DNA from: Bog-756 sp963699055
Lineage (GTDB): Bacteria; Actinomycetota; Acidimicrobiia; Acidimicrobiales; RAAP-2
Assembly: GCA_963699055.1 (NCBI GenBank)
Contig: CAVOTA010000003.1
Span: forward strand, 62,001-126,000
DNA length: 64,000 nt
Direction: 5' to 3'
Shown here: positions 1 through 8,682 of the stretch, piece after piece
How positions within the stretch are numbered: position 1 is the first letter of the stretch
Layout: every line of letters starts with the position of its first letter
Program-made: the position numbers and the translations under genes
Notes under the pieces: generated by a model
The model's database searches: none
What the model was told of the DNA's origin: nothing
The model's input: the letters and a program-made list of their open reading frames with translations, nothing else

Positions 1-15
1 CCGGGAGGCCGTGCG

Positions 16-21
16 TAGACT
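16..21 (+). promoter_or_regulatory. -10 box (TAGACT) of a likely leaderless transcript
   Basis: TAGACT ends 6 nt before the ATG at 28. With a usual -10 to start-site distance, transcription would begin at or next to the start codon, so the monooxygenase mRNA probably has no leader. No Shine-Dalgarno is needed or seen at the right distance. Confidence 0.5.
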
Positions 22-27
22 CACCCG

Positions 28-1515
28 ATGGACCACGTCGACGTGCTCATCATCGGCGCGGGCCTGTCGGGGATCGGCGCCGCCTGCCACCTGGAGACGG
101 ACAGGCCGGGAACGACCTACGCCGTCCTCGAGGCCCGCGACACCCTGGGCGGGACGTGGGACCTCTTCCGCTACCCCGGGGTCCGCTCGGACTCGGACAT
201 GTTCACCCTCGGCTACTCGTTCGAGCCGTGGGTCGAGGCCGAGGCCATCGCCGACGGCCCGTCGATCCTGGCCTACATCCGCGCCACGGCGCGCACCCAC
301 GGGGTGGAGGACCGGATCACCTACCGCCGTCGGGTGGTGGCGGCATCCTGGTCGACCCCGGACGCCCGCTGGACGGTCGAGGTCGAGCACACCGACACGG
401 GAGCGCGCGAGCAGGTGACCTGCGGATTCGTGTGGGCCAACACGGGCTACTACCGCTACGACGAGGGCTACCGTCCCCACTGGGACGGCGAGGAGCGCTT
501 CGGCGGCCGGATCGTCCACCCGCAGTTCTGGCCCGACGACCTCGAGTGGGCCGGCAAGCGGGTGGTCGTCATCGGCAGCGGGGCCACGGCGGTGACCATC
601 GTGCCCGCCATGGCCGGGTCGGCCGCCCACGTCACCATGCTCCAGCGCTCCCCCACCTACGTCGTGTCCCGGCCCGGCACCGACCGGGTGGCCGACCTCG
701 TCCGCCGCCACCTGCCGGCACGGGCCGCCCACGGGGTGATCCGGTGGAAGAACGTGCTGCTCACCCACCTGAGCTTCCAGCTCAGCCGCCGCCACCCCGA
801 CTTCGTCAAGAAGGGCATCCGGAAGGCGGTCGTCGCCGCACTGCCCGCCGGCTACGACGTGGACACCCACTTCCGGCCCCGGTACAACCCGTGGGAGCAG
901 CGCCTCTGCCTCGTGCCCGACGGCGACCTGTTCGCAGCGATCTCGGACGGACGGGCCGACGTGGTGACCGACACCATCGACACCTTCACCGAGGCGGGGA
1001 TCGCTCTGGCGTCGGGTGCCGAGCTCGAGGCCGACGTCGTCGTGACAGCGACCGGGCTGGTGCTCCGCTTCCTGGGCGGTGTCGCCCTCGACGTGGACGG
1101 TGTGCCCGTGACCCCGGGCGACACGGTGGTCTACAAGGGCATGATGCTGTGCGGCGTCCCGAACCTGGCCGAGACGTTCGGCTACACCAACGCCTCGTGG
1201 ACGCTGAAGGCCGACCTGACCGCCGAGTACGTCTGCCGACTGCTCGACACCATGGACGCCTGCGGGATGCGCCAGTGCACGCCGCAGGCCCCGGATCCGT
1301 CGCTGCCCACCGAGCCGTTCATCGACTTCTCGTCGGGTTACGTCACCCGGGCCGTGGACGACCTGCCGAGGCAGGGGGCCGCCGCGCCGTGGCGGCTGCA
1401 CCAGAATTACCTGCGCGACACGTGGCTCCTGCGCCACGGCCCGGTGGTGGACGGCATGGTGCTGTCCAACCCGGTCGACGCCGGGGCACCGACCCCGGCG
1501 CCCACGCGGGCCTGA
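28..1515 (+). CDS. Flavin-containing (Baeyer-Villiger-type) monooxygenase
   Basis: A 495-residue FAD- and NADPH-dependent oxygenase, expected to insert or add one oxygen atom into a ketone or soft nucleophile in the cytosol. The FAD Rossmann motif GAGLSG is at residues 10-15. A second nucleotide-binding motif, IGSGATA, is near residue 182. Between them lies FGGRIVHPQFWP (about 157-168), which fits the FxGxxxHxxxW fingerprint of Baeyer-Villiger and related flavin monooxygenases. Length matches the family. Substrate cannot be read from sequence; single-component enzymes of this kind often act on cyclic ketones, steroids or xenobiotics. It is transcribed alone from a probable leaderless promoter and converges on purU. 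Confidence 0.9.
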   Translation: MDHVDVLIIGAGLSGIGAACHLETDRPGTTYAVLEARDTLGGTWDLFRYPGVRSDSDMFTLGYSFEPWVEAEAIADGPSILAYIRATARTHGVEDRITYRRRVVAASWSTPDARWTVEVEHTDTGAREQVTCGFVWANTGYYRYDEGYRPHWDGEERFGGRIVHPQFWPDDLEWAGKRVVVIGSGATAVTIVPAMAGSAAHVTMLQRSPTYVVSRPGTDRVADLVRRHLPARAAHGVIRWKNVLLTHLSFQLSRRHPDFVKKGIRKAVVAALPAGYDVDTHFRPRYNPWEQRLCLVPDGDLFAAISDGRADVVTDTIDTFTEAGIALASGAELEADVVVTATGLVLRFLGGVALDVDGVPVTPGDTVVYKGMMLCGVPNLAETFGYTNASWTLKADLTAEYVCRLLDTMDACGMRQCTPQAPDPSLPTEPFIDFSSGYVTRAVDDLPRQGAAAPWRLHQNYLRDTWLLRHGPVVDGMVLSNPVDAGAPTPAPTRA

Positions 1516-1600
1516 GGGCGGCCCCGGACCGGGAGTCACCCGGCCGGCCGGCCTCCCCGGCCACGGCCGGGCGGCGGGCGCCCCACCCCTGCAGCCGCCG

Positions 1601-2452
1601 TCACGGGAAGACGACCGTCCGGCTGCCGTTGAGGAGCACCCGGTCCTCGAGGTGCCACCGGAGGCCGCGGACGAGCACCGCCCGCTCGATGTCACGCCCC
1701 AGGGCGACCAGCTGGCCCGGGTCGTCGGCATGGGAGATCCGGGCCGTGTCCTGCTCGATGATCGGCCCGGCGTCGAGGTCGGCCGTCACGTAGTGGCAGG
1801 TCGCCCCGATCAGCTTGACGCCGCGGGCGTGGGCCTGGTGGTAGGGCCGGGCGCCGGCGAAGCTGGGCAGGAAGCTGTGGTGGATGTTGATGATCCTCCC
1901 GGCGTACCGCTCGCACACGTCGGCCGGGACGATCTGCATGTAGCGGGCCAGGACCATGACGTCGCCACCGACCTCCTCGAACCGGGCGCACACCTCGGCG
2001 AACGCGGCGTCCGTTCCGCCTCCGCCCACCGGGACGTGGGCGAAGGGGATGCCCGCCGCCTCCACCAGGGGCGCCAGGTCGGTGTGGTTGGACACCACCA
2101 GGGGGATGTCGCAGGGGAGATCGCCGCTGCGCCACCGGTAGAGCAGGTCGGCCAGGCAGTGGTCCTCCCGGCTGGCCAGGACCACCACCCGCACCGGGAC
2201 GTCGGTGTCGCGCAGGCGCCACGTCAGCTCGAGCTCGTCGGCCAGGGGCGCGAACCGCTCGGCGAACCCGTCCGGGCCGAAGTCGAGCGATTCGGCCAGG
2301 ATCTCGATCCGCTGGAAGAACCGGCCGCTGTCCAGGTCGCCGTGTTGTGCGGCCTCCAGCACCCACCCTCCGTGGGCGGCGATGAAGCCGGTCACGCCGG
2401 CCACGATGCCGACCCGGTCGGGACACGTGATGGTGAGGATGTACCGACGCAT
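1601..2452 (-). CDS. purU: Formyltetrahydrofolate deformylase PurU
   Basis: Hydrolyses 10-formyl-tetrahydrofolate to formate and tetrahydrofolate, balancing one-carbon pools and feeding formate to purine synthesis. The protein (283 residues) has an N-terminal ACT domain (about 1-80, starting MRRYILTITCPDRVG) and a C-terminal formyltransferase fold with INIHHSFLPSF and the Asp-bearing DAGPIIEQD motif. I chose the ATG at 2452 because homologues begin directly with this ACT strand; a longer open frame adds only 16 unconserved residues. CACAAT lies 6 nt upstream of it, compatible with a leaderless start. It is divergent from the MFS pump. Other folate genes (ftcD, metF, folD) lie elsewhere in the window. 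Confidence 0.93.
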   Translation of the reverse strand: MRRYILTITCPDRVGIVAGVTGFIAAHGGWVLEAAQHGDLDSGRFFQRIEILAESLDFGPDGFAERFAPLADELELTWRLRDTDVPVRVVVLASREDHCLADLLYRWRSGDLPCDIPLVVSNHTDLAPLVEAAGIPFAHVPVGGGGTDAAFAEVCARFEEVGGDVMVLARYMQIVPADVCERYAGRIINIHHSFLPSFAGARPYHQAHARGVKLIGATCHYVTADLDAGPIIEQDTARISHADDPGQLVALGRDIERAVLVRGLRWHLEDRVLLNGSRTVVFP

Positions 2453-2502
2453 GTCCCCATTGTGGCCGCACCGGCGCACGTCACGGCCCGGGGGCGGCAC
2501 GC

Positions 2503-2508
2503 TAGTAT
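2503..2508 (+). promoter_or_regulatory. -10 box (TAGTAT) of the MFS/TetR operon
   Basis: TAGTAT lies 11 nt upstream of the ATG at 2520, directly before the 16-bp palindrome. Any protein bound to that palindrome would block initiation here. Confidence 0.45.
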
Positions 2509-2524
2509 GTCATCAGCTGATGAC
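2509..2524. promoter_or_regulatory. Perfect 16-bp palindrome, candidate TetR operator
   Basis: GTCATCAGCTGATGAC is a perfect inverted repeat. It covers the start codon (ATG at 2520) of the MFS transporter and the presumed transcription start. The gene after the transporter encodes a TetR-family regulator, so autoregulation of the pump operon through this site is the simplest reading. This assignment is inference; the palindrome itself is directly visible. Confidence 0.6.
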
Positions 2525-4028
2525 TTCTGACCGCCGCACCGGCCCGCTCGTCCCCACCCTCGTCTTCGTCGGGCTGGTCGTCGCCATCGTGAGCAGCCTG
2601 GGCGCCCCCCTCATCCCGACCGTCGCCCAGGACGACCACGTGCCGCTCAGCACCGCCCAGTGGGTGCTGACCGCCGCCCTGCTGACCGGCGCGCTGGCCA
2701 CCCCGGTGATGGGCCGGCTGGCCGACGGCGCCCGGCAGCGGGCCGTCATCGTGACGACCCTGTCCGTCGTGCTGGCCGGCTGCGTGCTGTCGGCCGTGTC
2801 GACCTCGTTCGTCGTCCTGGTGGTCGGCCGTGGGCTGCAGGGGGTCGGGCTGGGCCTCCTGCCCGTCAACATGGCCATCGCCCGGCGCAACCTCGACCGC
2901 AGCCGTGCGGCACGCGCCATCGCCACCCTGTCGGTGTCGACCGCCATCGGCGCCGGCCTGGGCTACCCGCTCACGGCACTGGTCGCCCAGGTCTTCGACG
3001 TCCACGCCGCGTACTGGTTCGGTGCCATCGTCGTGGCCTCTGCCCTGGGCTGCTCCCTCGTCGTCCTGCCGGCCCGCACGCCGGCGGTCCCGATCGACTT
3101 CGACATCCTCGGTGCCGTGCTGCTCAGCCTGGCCGTCACCGGGGTGTCGGTGGTGCTGAGCGAGGGCGGCGGCTGGGGGTGGGCGTCGCCACGGTCCCTC
3201 GGGACCGTCGTCACCTGCGTCGCCCTCCTGGCGGTGTGGGTCCCCCACGAACTCCGGGCCGCCCACCCGCTGGTGAACCTCCACCACCTGGCCAACCGCT
3301 CGGTGCTGATGGCCGACATCGCCGGGTTCCTGATGAGCGTGTCGATGTACCTGGTGGTTCCCATCGTCGTCGAATTCATCCAGGTCCCCCCGTCGGCCGG
3401 CTTCGGCTTCGGCTCCTCGGTGCTGGTGTCGGGCCTCGTACTGGTCCCGCTGTCGGTGGGCACGTTCCTGGCCAGCCGCCTGCTGGTCCCCTACGAGCGC
3501 AGGTTCGGGGTGCGCAGCATGATCCCCGCCGGAGCGGTCGTGTTCGGCTGTGCCTCGACCTACTTCGCGCTCGACCACGGATCGCTGTGGCAGGCCTTCG
3601 TGACCATGGGCATCGCGGGGCTCGGCATCGGGTTCACGTTCGCCGCCATGCCCGGTTTCATCGTCCGCGCCGTCCCCACCGCCGAGACGGGTACCGCCAC
3701 GGGCTTCTACCAGGTCCTCCGGAACATCGGACTGTCGGTGGGCAGCGCCTTCGGCGCCGCCGTGCTGCTCGGCTACACCTCGCCCGGCGCCACCTTCCCC
3801 GACGTCGACGGCTTCCGGGTCGCCCTCGTGACGTCGGCCGGTCTGGCGGTGCTCACGGCCGTCCTGGCCTTCGTGCTGCCCGGCCGTCCGGCCGCCGGCC
3901 CGGCCCGCACGCCCGGTGCACCGCTCGACGACGTCGAGGAGCGGATGGAGGAGGAGGCGCTGCTGGAGGCCGGCGGTGCCCTGCTCGTCGACGAGCTCGA
4001 CCTCGACGCCGGGAACCCGCGGCCATGA
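2520..4028 (+). CDS. MFS transporter, DHA2-like multidrug exporter
   Basis: An integral membrane proton-coupled exporter of 502 residues. It begins MTSDRRTGPLVPTLVFVGLV and runs through at least 12 hydrophobic segments. The signature loop after the second segment reads GRLADGARQR, as in drug:H+ antiporters, and the length suits the 14-segment DHA2 group. A cytosolic acidic tail (about residues 465-502, ending DLDAGNPRP) follows the last helix. The ATG at 2520 is chosen because upstream codons overlap the divergent purU promoter region. Its stop overlaps the next start (ATGA), so it is translationally coupled to a TetR regulator, a typical efflux-pump arrangement. Substrate unknown. Confidence 0.88.
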   Translation: MTSDRRTGPLVPTLVFVGLVVAIVSSLGAPLIPTVAQDDHVPLSTAQWVLTAALLTGALATPVMGRLADGARQRAVIVTTLSVVLAGCVLSAVSTSFVVLVVGRGLQGVGLGLLPVNMAIARRNLDRSRAARAIATLSVSTAIGAGLGYPLTALVAQVFDVHAAYWFGAIVVASALGCSLVVLPARTPAVPIDFDILGAVLLSLAVTGVSVVLSEGGGWGWASPRSLGTVVTCVALLAVWVPHELRAAHPLVNLHHLANRSVLMADIAGFLMSVSMYLVVPIVVEFIQVPPSAGFGFGSSVLVSGLVLVPLSVGTFLASRLLVPYERRFGVRSMIPAGAVVFGCASTYFALDHGSLWQAFVTMGIAGLGIGFTFAAMPGFIVRAVPTAETGTATGFYQVLRNIGLSVGSAFGAAVLLGYTSPGATFPDVDGFRVALVTSAGLAVLTAVLAFVLPGRPAAGPARTPGAPLDDVEERMEEEALLEAGGALLVDELDLDAGNPRP

Positions 4029-4708
4029 CGGAGCCCGGTCACCCGGTGCGGGCCGGCGGGAACCGGCGGGCCCGGGACGCCGGGGCCACCCGGATGGCCC
4101 TGCTGGCGGCGGCCCAGTCGCTGTTCGGCCAGCGGGGCTACGAGCGGACCACGACCCGCGAGATCGGACAGGCCGCCGGTGTGGACCCGGCGCTCATCGC
4201 CCGCTACTTCGGCTCCAAGGCCGATCTCTACCTGGCCGCGGTGGCCGCCGACCGCCTGGTGGACGGCGAGGACGGCGCCGACCCGGACCGGCTGGACGCC
4301 CCCTTCGCCGACCTCGCCGAGGTGGCCCAGGTCGTCCTGCGGCGCACCGCCGTCCACGGTCCGGGCCCGCTCCTCCAGGCGCTCGTCCGCGACGACGCCT
4401 CGCCGGAGATCCGCCAGGCGGCCACCGTCCGGCTGGTGCGGCGGATGGTTGCGCCCCTGGCCGCCGAGTACGCCGCCGCCGGACTCGACCGGCCCGTGCT
4501 GCGGGCCCAGGTGGCCGTGGCCTCCGTCCTCGGCACCGGGCTCGCCGCGTCCCTCGGCTGGTTCGACGAGTTGCGCCTCTCGGAACCCGACGAGCTGGCC
4601 GCCCTGCTGGTGGAGACGATGGGCGGGACGGGTCGGGACGTCGACCCCGACGGCGGGGCCACCGCTCCGTCGCCGGTCAGGACCGGGCGGGCGCCAGCTC
4701 CTGGCTGA
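4025..4708 (+). CDS. TetR/AcrR-family transcriptional regulator
   Basis: A 227-residue DNA-binding repressor. The helix-turn-helix is at about residues 32-65 (RTTTREIGQAAGVDPALIARYFGSK is its core), followed by an all-helical ligand-binding domain. It starts inside the stop codon of the MFS gene (4-bp ATGA overlap), so both are made from one mRNA. It most likely controls the transporter, and the palindrome at 2509-2524 is a ready operator. The 3' end overlaps the convergent amidase gene by 32 bp. Confidence 0.88.
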   Translation: MTEPGHPVRAGGNRRARDAGATRMALLAAAQSLFGQRGYERTTTREIGQAAGVDPALIARYFGSKADLYLAAVAADRLVDGEDGADPDRLDAPFADLAEVAQVVLRRTAVHGPGPLLQALVRDDASPEIRQAATVRLVRRMVAPLAAEYAAAGLDRPVLRAQVAVASVLGTGLAASLGWFDELRLSEPDELAALLVETMGGTGRDVDPDGGATAPSPVRTGRAPAPG

Positions 4709-5651
4709 CCGCCGCCGCGATCCCGGCGGCGATCACCTGCTGGGCCGACGCCTGGGCCGCCAGCGTCCCCTCGAAGGGGTCGGTCACGAAGAGCGGCTCG
4801 ATCAGGGCGCCCGGCATGGTGCTCGGCGTGGTGAAGTAGCCGGCTTCGGCCGGGCCGAGCAGGAGCACGTGCCCGTAACCGGCGGCCGCCGCGGCGATGC
4901 CGGTGTCGGTGCTGGTCGGCACCAGCGAGCCCTCCTGCGAGTCCGGCTGGACGCCGTCGTCGGGGATCTGCCACCCGCGGGCGTTCATCGCCGAGAGGAC
5001 GTCGTGCTGGAGAAGGGTGGCGAAGTGCAGGTTGGCGGCGCTGAACGGCCGGGCGGTGTCGTAGGTGGTGACACTGCCGCCGTCGGACGGGCTGGCACCG
5101 CTGTCGAAGTAGATCCCGACCAGCAGGGCAGCCCCGGCGAGGTCGGCGCACCGGTCCCGGGCGGCCACGTCGTCATGGGCCCCCTGGAGGCTGAGGACAC
5201 CGTCGGACAGGTCGGCCGGGGTGAGCCGCACGACGTTGGTGTCCCCGGTGCGCGACACCACCACCCGGAAGCCGTCGGCCCGCAGCAGCGCGGCGGTGTC
5301 GAGCTCGACCGGGAGGGTCTCGGTCCCCTCGTCGACCGTCGCACCCGACGACGTGGTGCCCACCGCACCGGGGTCGAGGCCACCGTGGCCGGCATCGAGG
5401 AAGACCGTCGTGTGCCGGTCCCCCGCCGTCGGGGCGAAGGCGACACAGGCGCCGGCGGCGAACGCCGCCGGGTCGAGCGCCACCCCGTCGGGGGATGGCT
5501 GCGAGCCGAGGGTGTCACCCCAGGCGACGGTGCCGGCCACCACGACCGCCACCAGCACCAGCAGGAACAGGAGCGCCCGGCGGCGGCGCACGGTCCGGGA
5601 CCGGCCCGCGGGCGCGGCCCCACGGGCCGGTGGGCGTCGGTCGGTGGCCAT
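4677..5651 (-). CDS. N-acetylmuramoyl-L-alanine amidase-like protein (Amidase_3), altered zinc site
   Basis: A 324-residue membrane-anchored or secreted protein. A basic N terminus (SRTVRRRR) is followed by one hydrophobic helix (about 27-46), then an Amidase_3 fold on the outside. Seen: DAGHGGLDPGAVG (first zinc-ligand His), a Glu in the TLPVELD segment (candidate second ligand) and IEPLFVTDPFEG (candidate catalytic Glu). The usual third ligand, the His of a SIHAN-type motif, appears to be Tyr181 in VGIYFDSG. It may still be a peptidoglycan amidase with a changed site, or a non-hydrolytic relative. The ATG at 5651 is chosen over an upstream in-frame ATG because it directly precedes the basic-hydrophobic leader. 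It converges on the TetR gene. Confidence 0.8.
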   Translation of the reverse strand: MATDRRPPARGAAPAGRSRTVRRRRALLFLLVLVAVVVAGTVAWGDTLGSQPSPDGVALDPAAFAAGACVAFAPTAGDRHTTVFLDAGHGGLDPGAVGTTSSGATVDEGTETLPVELDTAALLRADGFRVVVSRTGDTNVVRLTPADLSDGVLSLQGAHDDVAARDRCADLAGAALLVGIYFDSGASPSDGGSVTTYDTARPFSAANLHFATLLQHDVLSAMNARGWQIPDDGVQPDSQEGSLVPTSTDTGIAAAAAGYGHVLLLGPAEAGYFTTPSTMPGALIEPLFVTDPFEGTLAAQASAQQVIAAGIAAAVSQELAPARS

Positions 5652-5797
5652 CGGCCCCAGTGAACCAGGTGCCGACCTCCCCGCGGTGTCGGGGGCGGCC
5701 CCCGGGGGCGCATCGGGCGGCCCTGTCGATTTGCGGCAAGTCTGTTCGTCGGAGTGGCAGGAGGGTCCGAGGTCCGGGCCCGTCGAAGGGAGCCGCA

Positions 5798-6145
5798 ATG
5801 GCCGAGTACCTGGTCCTCATCTACGAGGACGAACACGGGATGGAGCACGCCGACCCGTCGACGTGGACGACGATGAGCGACGGCCACCGGGCCTTCGGCG
5901 AGCGCCGGGCATCGGCCATCCGGGGCGGCAACGCCCTGCAGCCGGCGGCCACCGCCACCTCGATCCGCGGGGACGGCGACGGCGGCTTCACGATCACCGA
6001 CGGTGCGTTCGCCGAGACCAAGGAGGCCCTCGGCGGCTACTACCTCCTGGAGGCGGCCGACCTGGACGAGGCGATCGCGCTGGCCAAGGAGATCCCGGCG
6101 GAGTTCGGCGGGGTCGAGGTGCGTCCGATCCGGCCGCTGGACTGA
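5798..6145 (+). CDS. DGPF/YCII-domain protein, ECF42 partner
   Basis: A 115-residue YCII-like protein. It starts MAEYLVLIYEDE after a GAAGGGAG ribosome site. The signature that gives DGPF proteins their name reads DGAFAETKEALGGYYLLEA here (Pro replaced by Ala). Proteins of this family are encoded beside ECF42 sigma factors and are thought to be targets or partners of them; their biochemical activity is not established. It ends 12 nt before the sigma-factor start, so the two form an operon. Confidence 0.85.
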   Translation: MAEYLVLIYEDEHGMEHADPSTWTTMSDGHRAFGERRASAIRGGNALQPAATATSIRGDGDGGFTITDGAFAETKEALGGYYLLEAADLDEAIALAKEIPAEFGGVEVRPIRPLD

Positions 6146-6157
6146 CGGCCGGCCCCG

Positions 6158-7420
6158 GTGGACGTCTCGGTCGAGGCCGCCGTCGCCGATGCGCACCGTC
6201 GCGAGTGGGCCTTCGTGCTCGCCGCGACGGTGCGCGTCACCGGGGACCTCGACCTGGCCGAGGAGTGCGTCCAGGACGCCTATGCCCGCGCCCTCACGAC
6301 CTGGCCCGCCCAGGGCGTCCCGTCCCGTCCCGGCGCCTGGCTGACCACGGTCGCCCGGCGACGGGCCATCGACCTCCTGCGGCGCCACGCCACCCAGGAG
6401 CGGTTCCTGCCCCAGCTGGTCGGGGCGGCCGACGTGGACCACGACCCGGACGGGTCGGACCGGCAGGGGGCGATCGCCGACGACCGTCTCCGCCTCATCT
6501 GCACCTGCTGCCACCCGGCCCTGGCCCCCGAAGCCCAGGTCGCACTTACCCTGCGCCTGGTCTGCGGGCTCACCACCCCCGAGGTGGCCCGGATGTTCCT
6601 CGTCCAGGAGGCGACCATGGCGGCCCGGATCACCCGGGCCAAGAAGAAGATCACCGCCGCCCGCATCCCCTACCGGGTGCCGGCGGCCGACGAGCTCCCC
6701 GGTCGGATCGACGCCGTGCTGACCGTCGTCCACCTCGTCTTCACCACCGGCCACACCGCACCGGTCGGGTCCGACCTGGTCCGGACCGACCTGGTCGAGC
6801 AGGGGCTCCACCTGGCGCGCATGCTGCGCTCCCTCCTCCCCGCCGACCCCGACGTGGCCGGGCTGCTGGCACTGATCCTGCTGACCGACGCCCGGCGGCC
6901 GTCGCGGACGTCGGAGGACGGGAGCCTGACCCTCCTTCCCGACCAGGACCGCACCCGCTGGGACGCCGACGAAATCGCCGAAGGCCTCGGACTGGTCCGC
7001 GAGGCGCTCGGGCGCCGACCCCCCGGCCGGTTCGCCCTCATGGCCGCCATCGCCGCCGTGCACGCCGAGGCGCCGAGCTGGTCGGCCACCGACTGGTCGG
7101 AACTGGTCGGCCTCTACGACCTGCTGGTCGCCATCTGGCCGTCCCCGGTGGTGGCGCTCAACCGGGCCGTCGCCGTCGGGTTCGCCGGCGGCCCGGCGGC
7201 GGGGCTGGCCGCGCTCGACCCGCTCGCCGACGAGCCCCAGCTCGCCGCCTACGGCTACCTCGACTCGGCCCGGGCCGACTTCCTCCGCCGCCTCGGGCGC
7301 GGCGCCGAGGCGGCGGACGCCTACCGGCGTGCCCTCGCCCTGACCGACAACGACGTCGAGTCCGAGTTCCTGTCCGCACGGCTGGCCGAGGTCGAACGCG
7401 ACGCGCGCCCGGCGTCGTGA
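6158..7420 (+). CDS. ECF-type RNA polymerase sigma factor, ECF42-like with long C-terminal extension
   Basis: A 420-residue sigma factor, about twice the length of a minimal ECF sigma. Region 2 is at residues about 10-75 (DLAEECVQDAYARAL, TTVARRRAIDLLRR) and region 4 about 110-165 (LRLVCGLTTPEVARMFL, then a basic helix ending KKKITAARIPYR). The C-terminal 230 residues are helical and TPR-like, as in ECF42 proteins, which lack a classical anti-sigma factor and are controlled through that extension. The start is a GTG. Co-transcription with the DGPF protein supports the group assignment. Confidence 0.9.
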   Translation: MDVSVEAAVADAHRREWAFVLAATVRVTGDLDLAEECVQDAYARALTTWPAQGVPSRPGAWLTTVARRRAIDLLRRHATQERFLPQLVGAADVDHDPDGSDRQGAIADDRLRLICTCCHPALAPEAQVALTLRLVCGLTTPEVARMFLVQEATMAARITRAKKKITAARIPYRVPAADELPGRIDAVLTVVHLVFTTGHTAPVGSDLVRTDLVEQGLHLARMLRSLLPADPDVAGLLALILLTDARRPSRTSEDGSLTLLPDQDRTRWDADEIAEGLGLVREALGRRPPGRFALMAAIAAVHAEAPSWSATDWSELVGLYDLLVAIWPSPVVALNRAVAVGFAGGPAAGLAALDPLADEPQLAAYGYLDSARADFLRRLGRGAEAADAYRRALALTDNDVESEFLSARLAEVERDARPAS

Positions 7421-7498
7421 GCCCGACGGACCGTTCCTCCGGTCCGCGGGGATGCGGGCCGGGGGCCGGTCCGGTGGCGCATCCGGCGCGGCGTCCCG

Positions 7499-8605
7499 TC
7501 AGGTGGGCAGCGGTGCGCCCGGCAGCCGGTCGACCACGCCCTGGGGGAGCGGAGGGGTGCCGTCCATGACCTGCTCGGTGAACCGGGCGACGTGGTCGTA
7601 GATCTCGCGGCTCGCCTCGGCCCACGGCATGAGGATCTGGAAGACGTGGAACATACCGTCCACCTCGTGGGCGTGCGTGGGCACGCCCGCCTTCTCCAGT
7701 CGCTCGACGAAGCGGCGGATCGGGTCGCGGAACATCTCGTCCCCACCCCACGAGACCGCGGTGGGCGGGAACCCGTCGAGGTCGGCGTCGACGGCCGACA
7801 CGGCGCCGCTCGAGGCGTCGAACCCGTGCAGGTAGGAGGCGGTCGGGATGTTCCACGGGAGGATGTCCGACTCGGCGTTCTCGGTGACCGACGGCTCGTC
7901 GAGCCGCAGGTCGACCTCGGGCGAGAAGAGGATCAGTCCGGCCGGCTCCACCAGGTGGACGTCCTCGGGCGAGGCCACCACGAGGGAGGTGGCCAGCCCG
8001 CCCCCGCCCGAGTCGCCCGCCACGAACAGGCGTCCCGGCGGGACGCCGGCGCCCACCATGGCCGCCAGCACGTGGGCGGCGTCGAGGAGACCGGCCGGGA
8101 ACGGGAACTCGGGGGCGAGCCGGTAGTCGGCCACGAAGACCGCACACCGGGTCCGGGCGCAGATCCGCGACGTGAAGAAGGCGTACATGGTGGGTGACGT
8201 GCCGATGTACCCGCCACCGTGCAGGTAGAGGATCATCCCCTGGGGCACCGAGTCCCGGGGCCGGTAGAGGATGCCGGGCACGCCGCCGATGGTGGTGGCC
8301 GTGTGGTCGACGTCGCGCAGGCGCACGATCGGCGACATGACCACCTTGCACAGGTCGTCGAGCAGCTGCTCGATCGAGCGGAACTCGGCGATGGGCAACG
8401 ACGAGCAGTACCCCATGAAGGACCGCACCACCTCGCGGGTGACGGACGCGCCGAAATTGGACAGCCGGCCCGATCCACCCCGGAGGGGCCGGCGGAAGGG
8501 AACGCGCGTCAGCGCCGCCGCCATCTGCTGGGCCAGGAGCACCGTGTCGATCGCCACCACCGGCGCCGCCGCGGTACGGACCTCCGGCCGGTCGGCCATC
8601 ACCAT
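7499..8605 (-). CDS. Alpha/beta-hydrolase, hormone-sensitive-lipase-type esterase
   Basis: A 368-residue cytosolic serine esterase. The oxyanion-hole motif HGGGYIG and the nucleophile elbow GDSGGGG are in order, followed by the acid (GGDEMF) and His (DGMFHVF) of the triad. This places it in the hormone-sensitive lipase (alpha/beta-hydrolase-3) group. The ATG at 8605 is chosen because GAGGAG lies 7 nt before it. The N-terminal 90 residues form a helical cap. Natural substrate is unknown; family members act on short-chain esters. Confidence 0.88.
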   Translation of the reverse strand: MVMADRPEVRTAAAPVVAIDTVLLAQQMAAALTRVPFRRPLRGGSGRLSNFGASVTREVVRSFMGYCSSLPIAEFRSIEQLLDDLCKVVMSPIVRLRDVDHTATTIGGVPGILYRPRDSVPQGMILYLHGGGYIGTSPTMYAFFTSRICARTRCAVFVADYRLAPEFPFPAGLLDAAHVLAAMVGAGVPPGRLFVAGDSGGGGLATSLVVASPEDVHLVEPAGLILFSPEVDLRLDEPSVTENAESDILPWNIPTASYLHGFDASSGAVSAVDADLDGFPPTAVSWGGDEMFRDPIRRFVERLEKAGVPTHAHEVDGMFHVFQILMPWAEASREIYDHVARFTEQVMDGTPPLPQGVVDRLPGAPLPT

Positions 8606-8682
8606 CGGTCTGCTCCTCGTCTGCTGGTCGGGTACCACCAGGCTACCCGTGCCCCCACCGGGCCCCGGGTGCCCGGTCGGGG

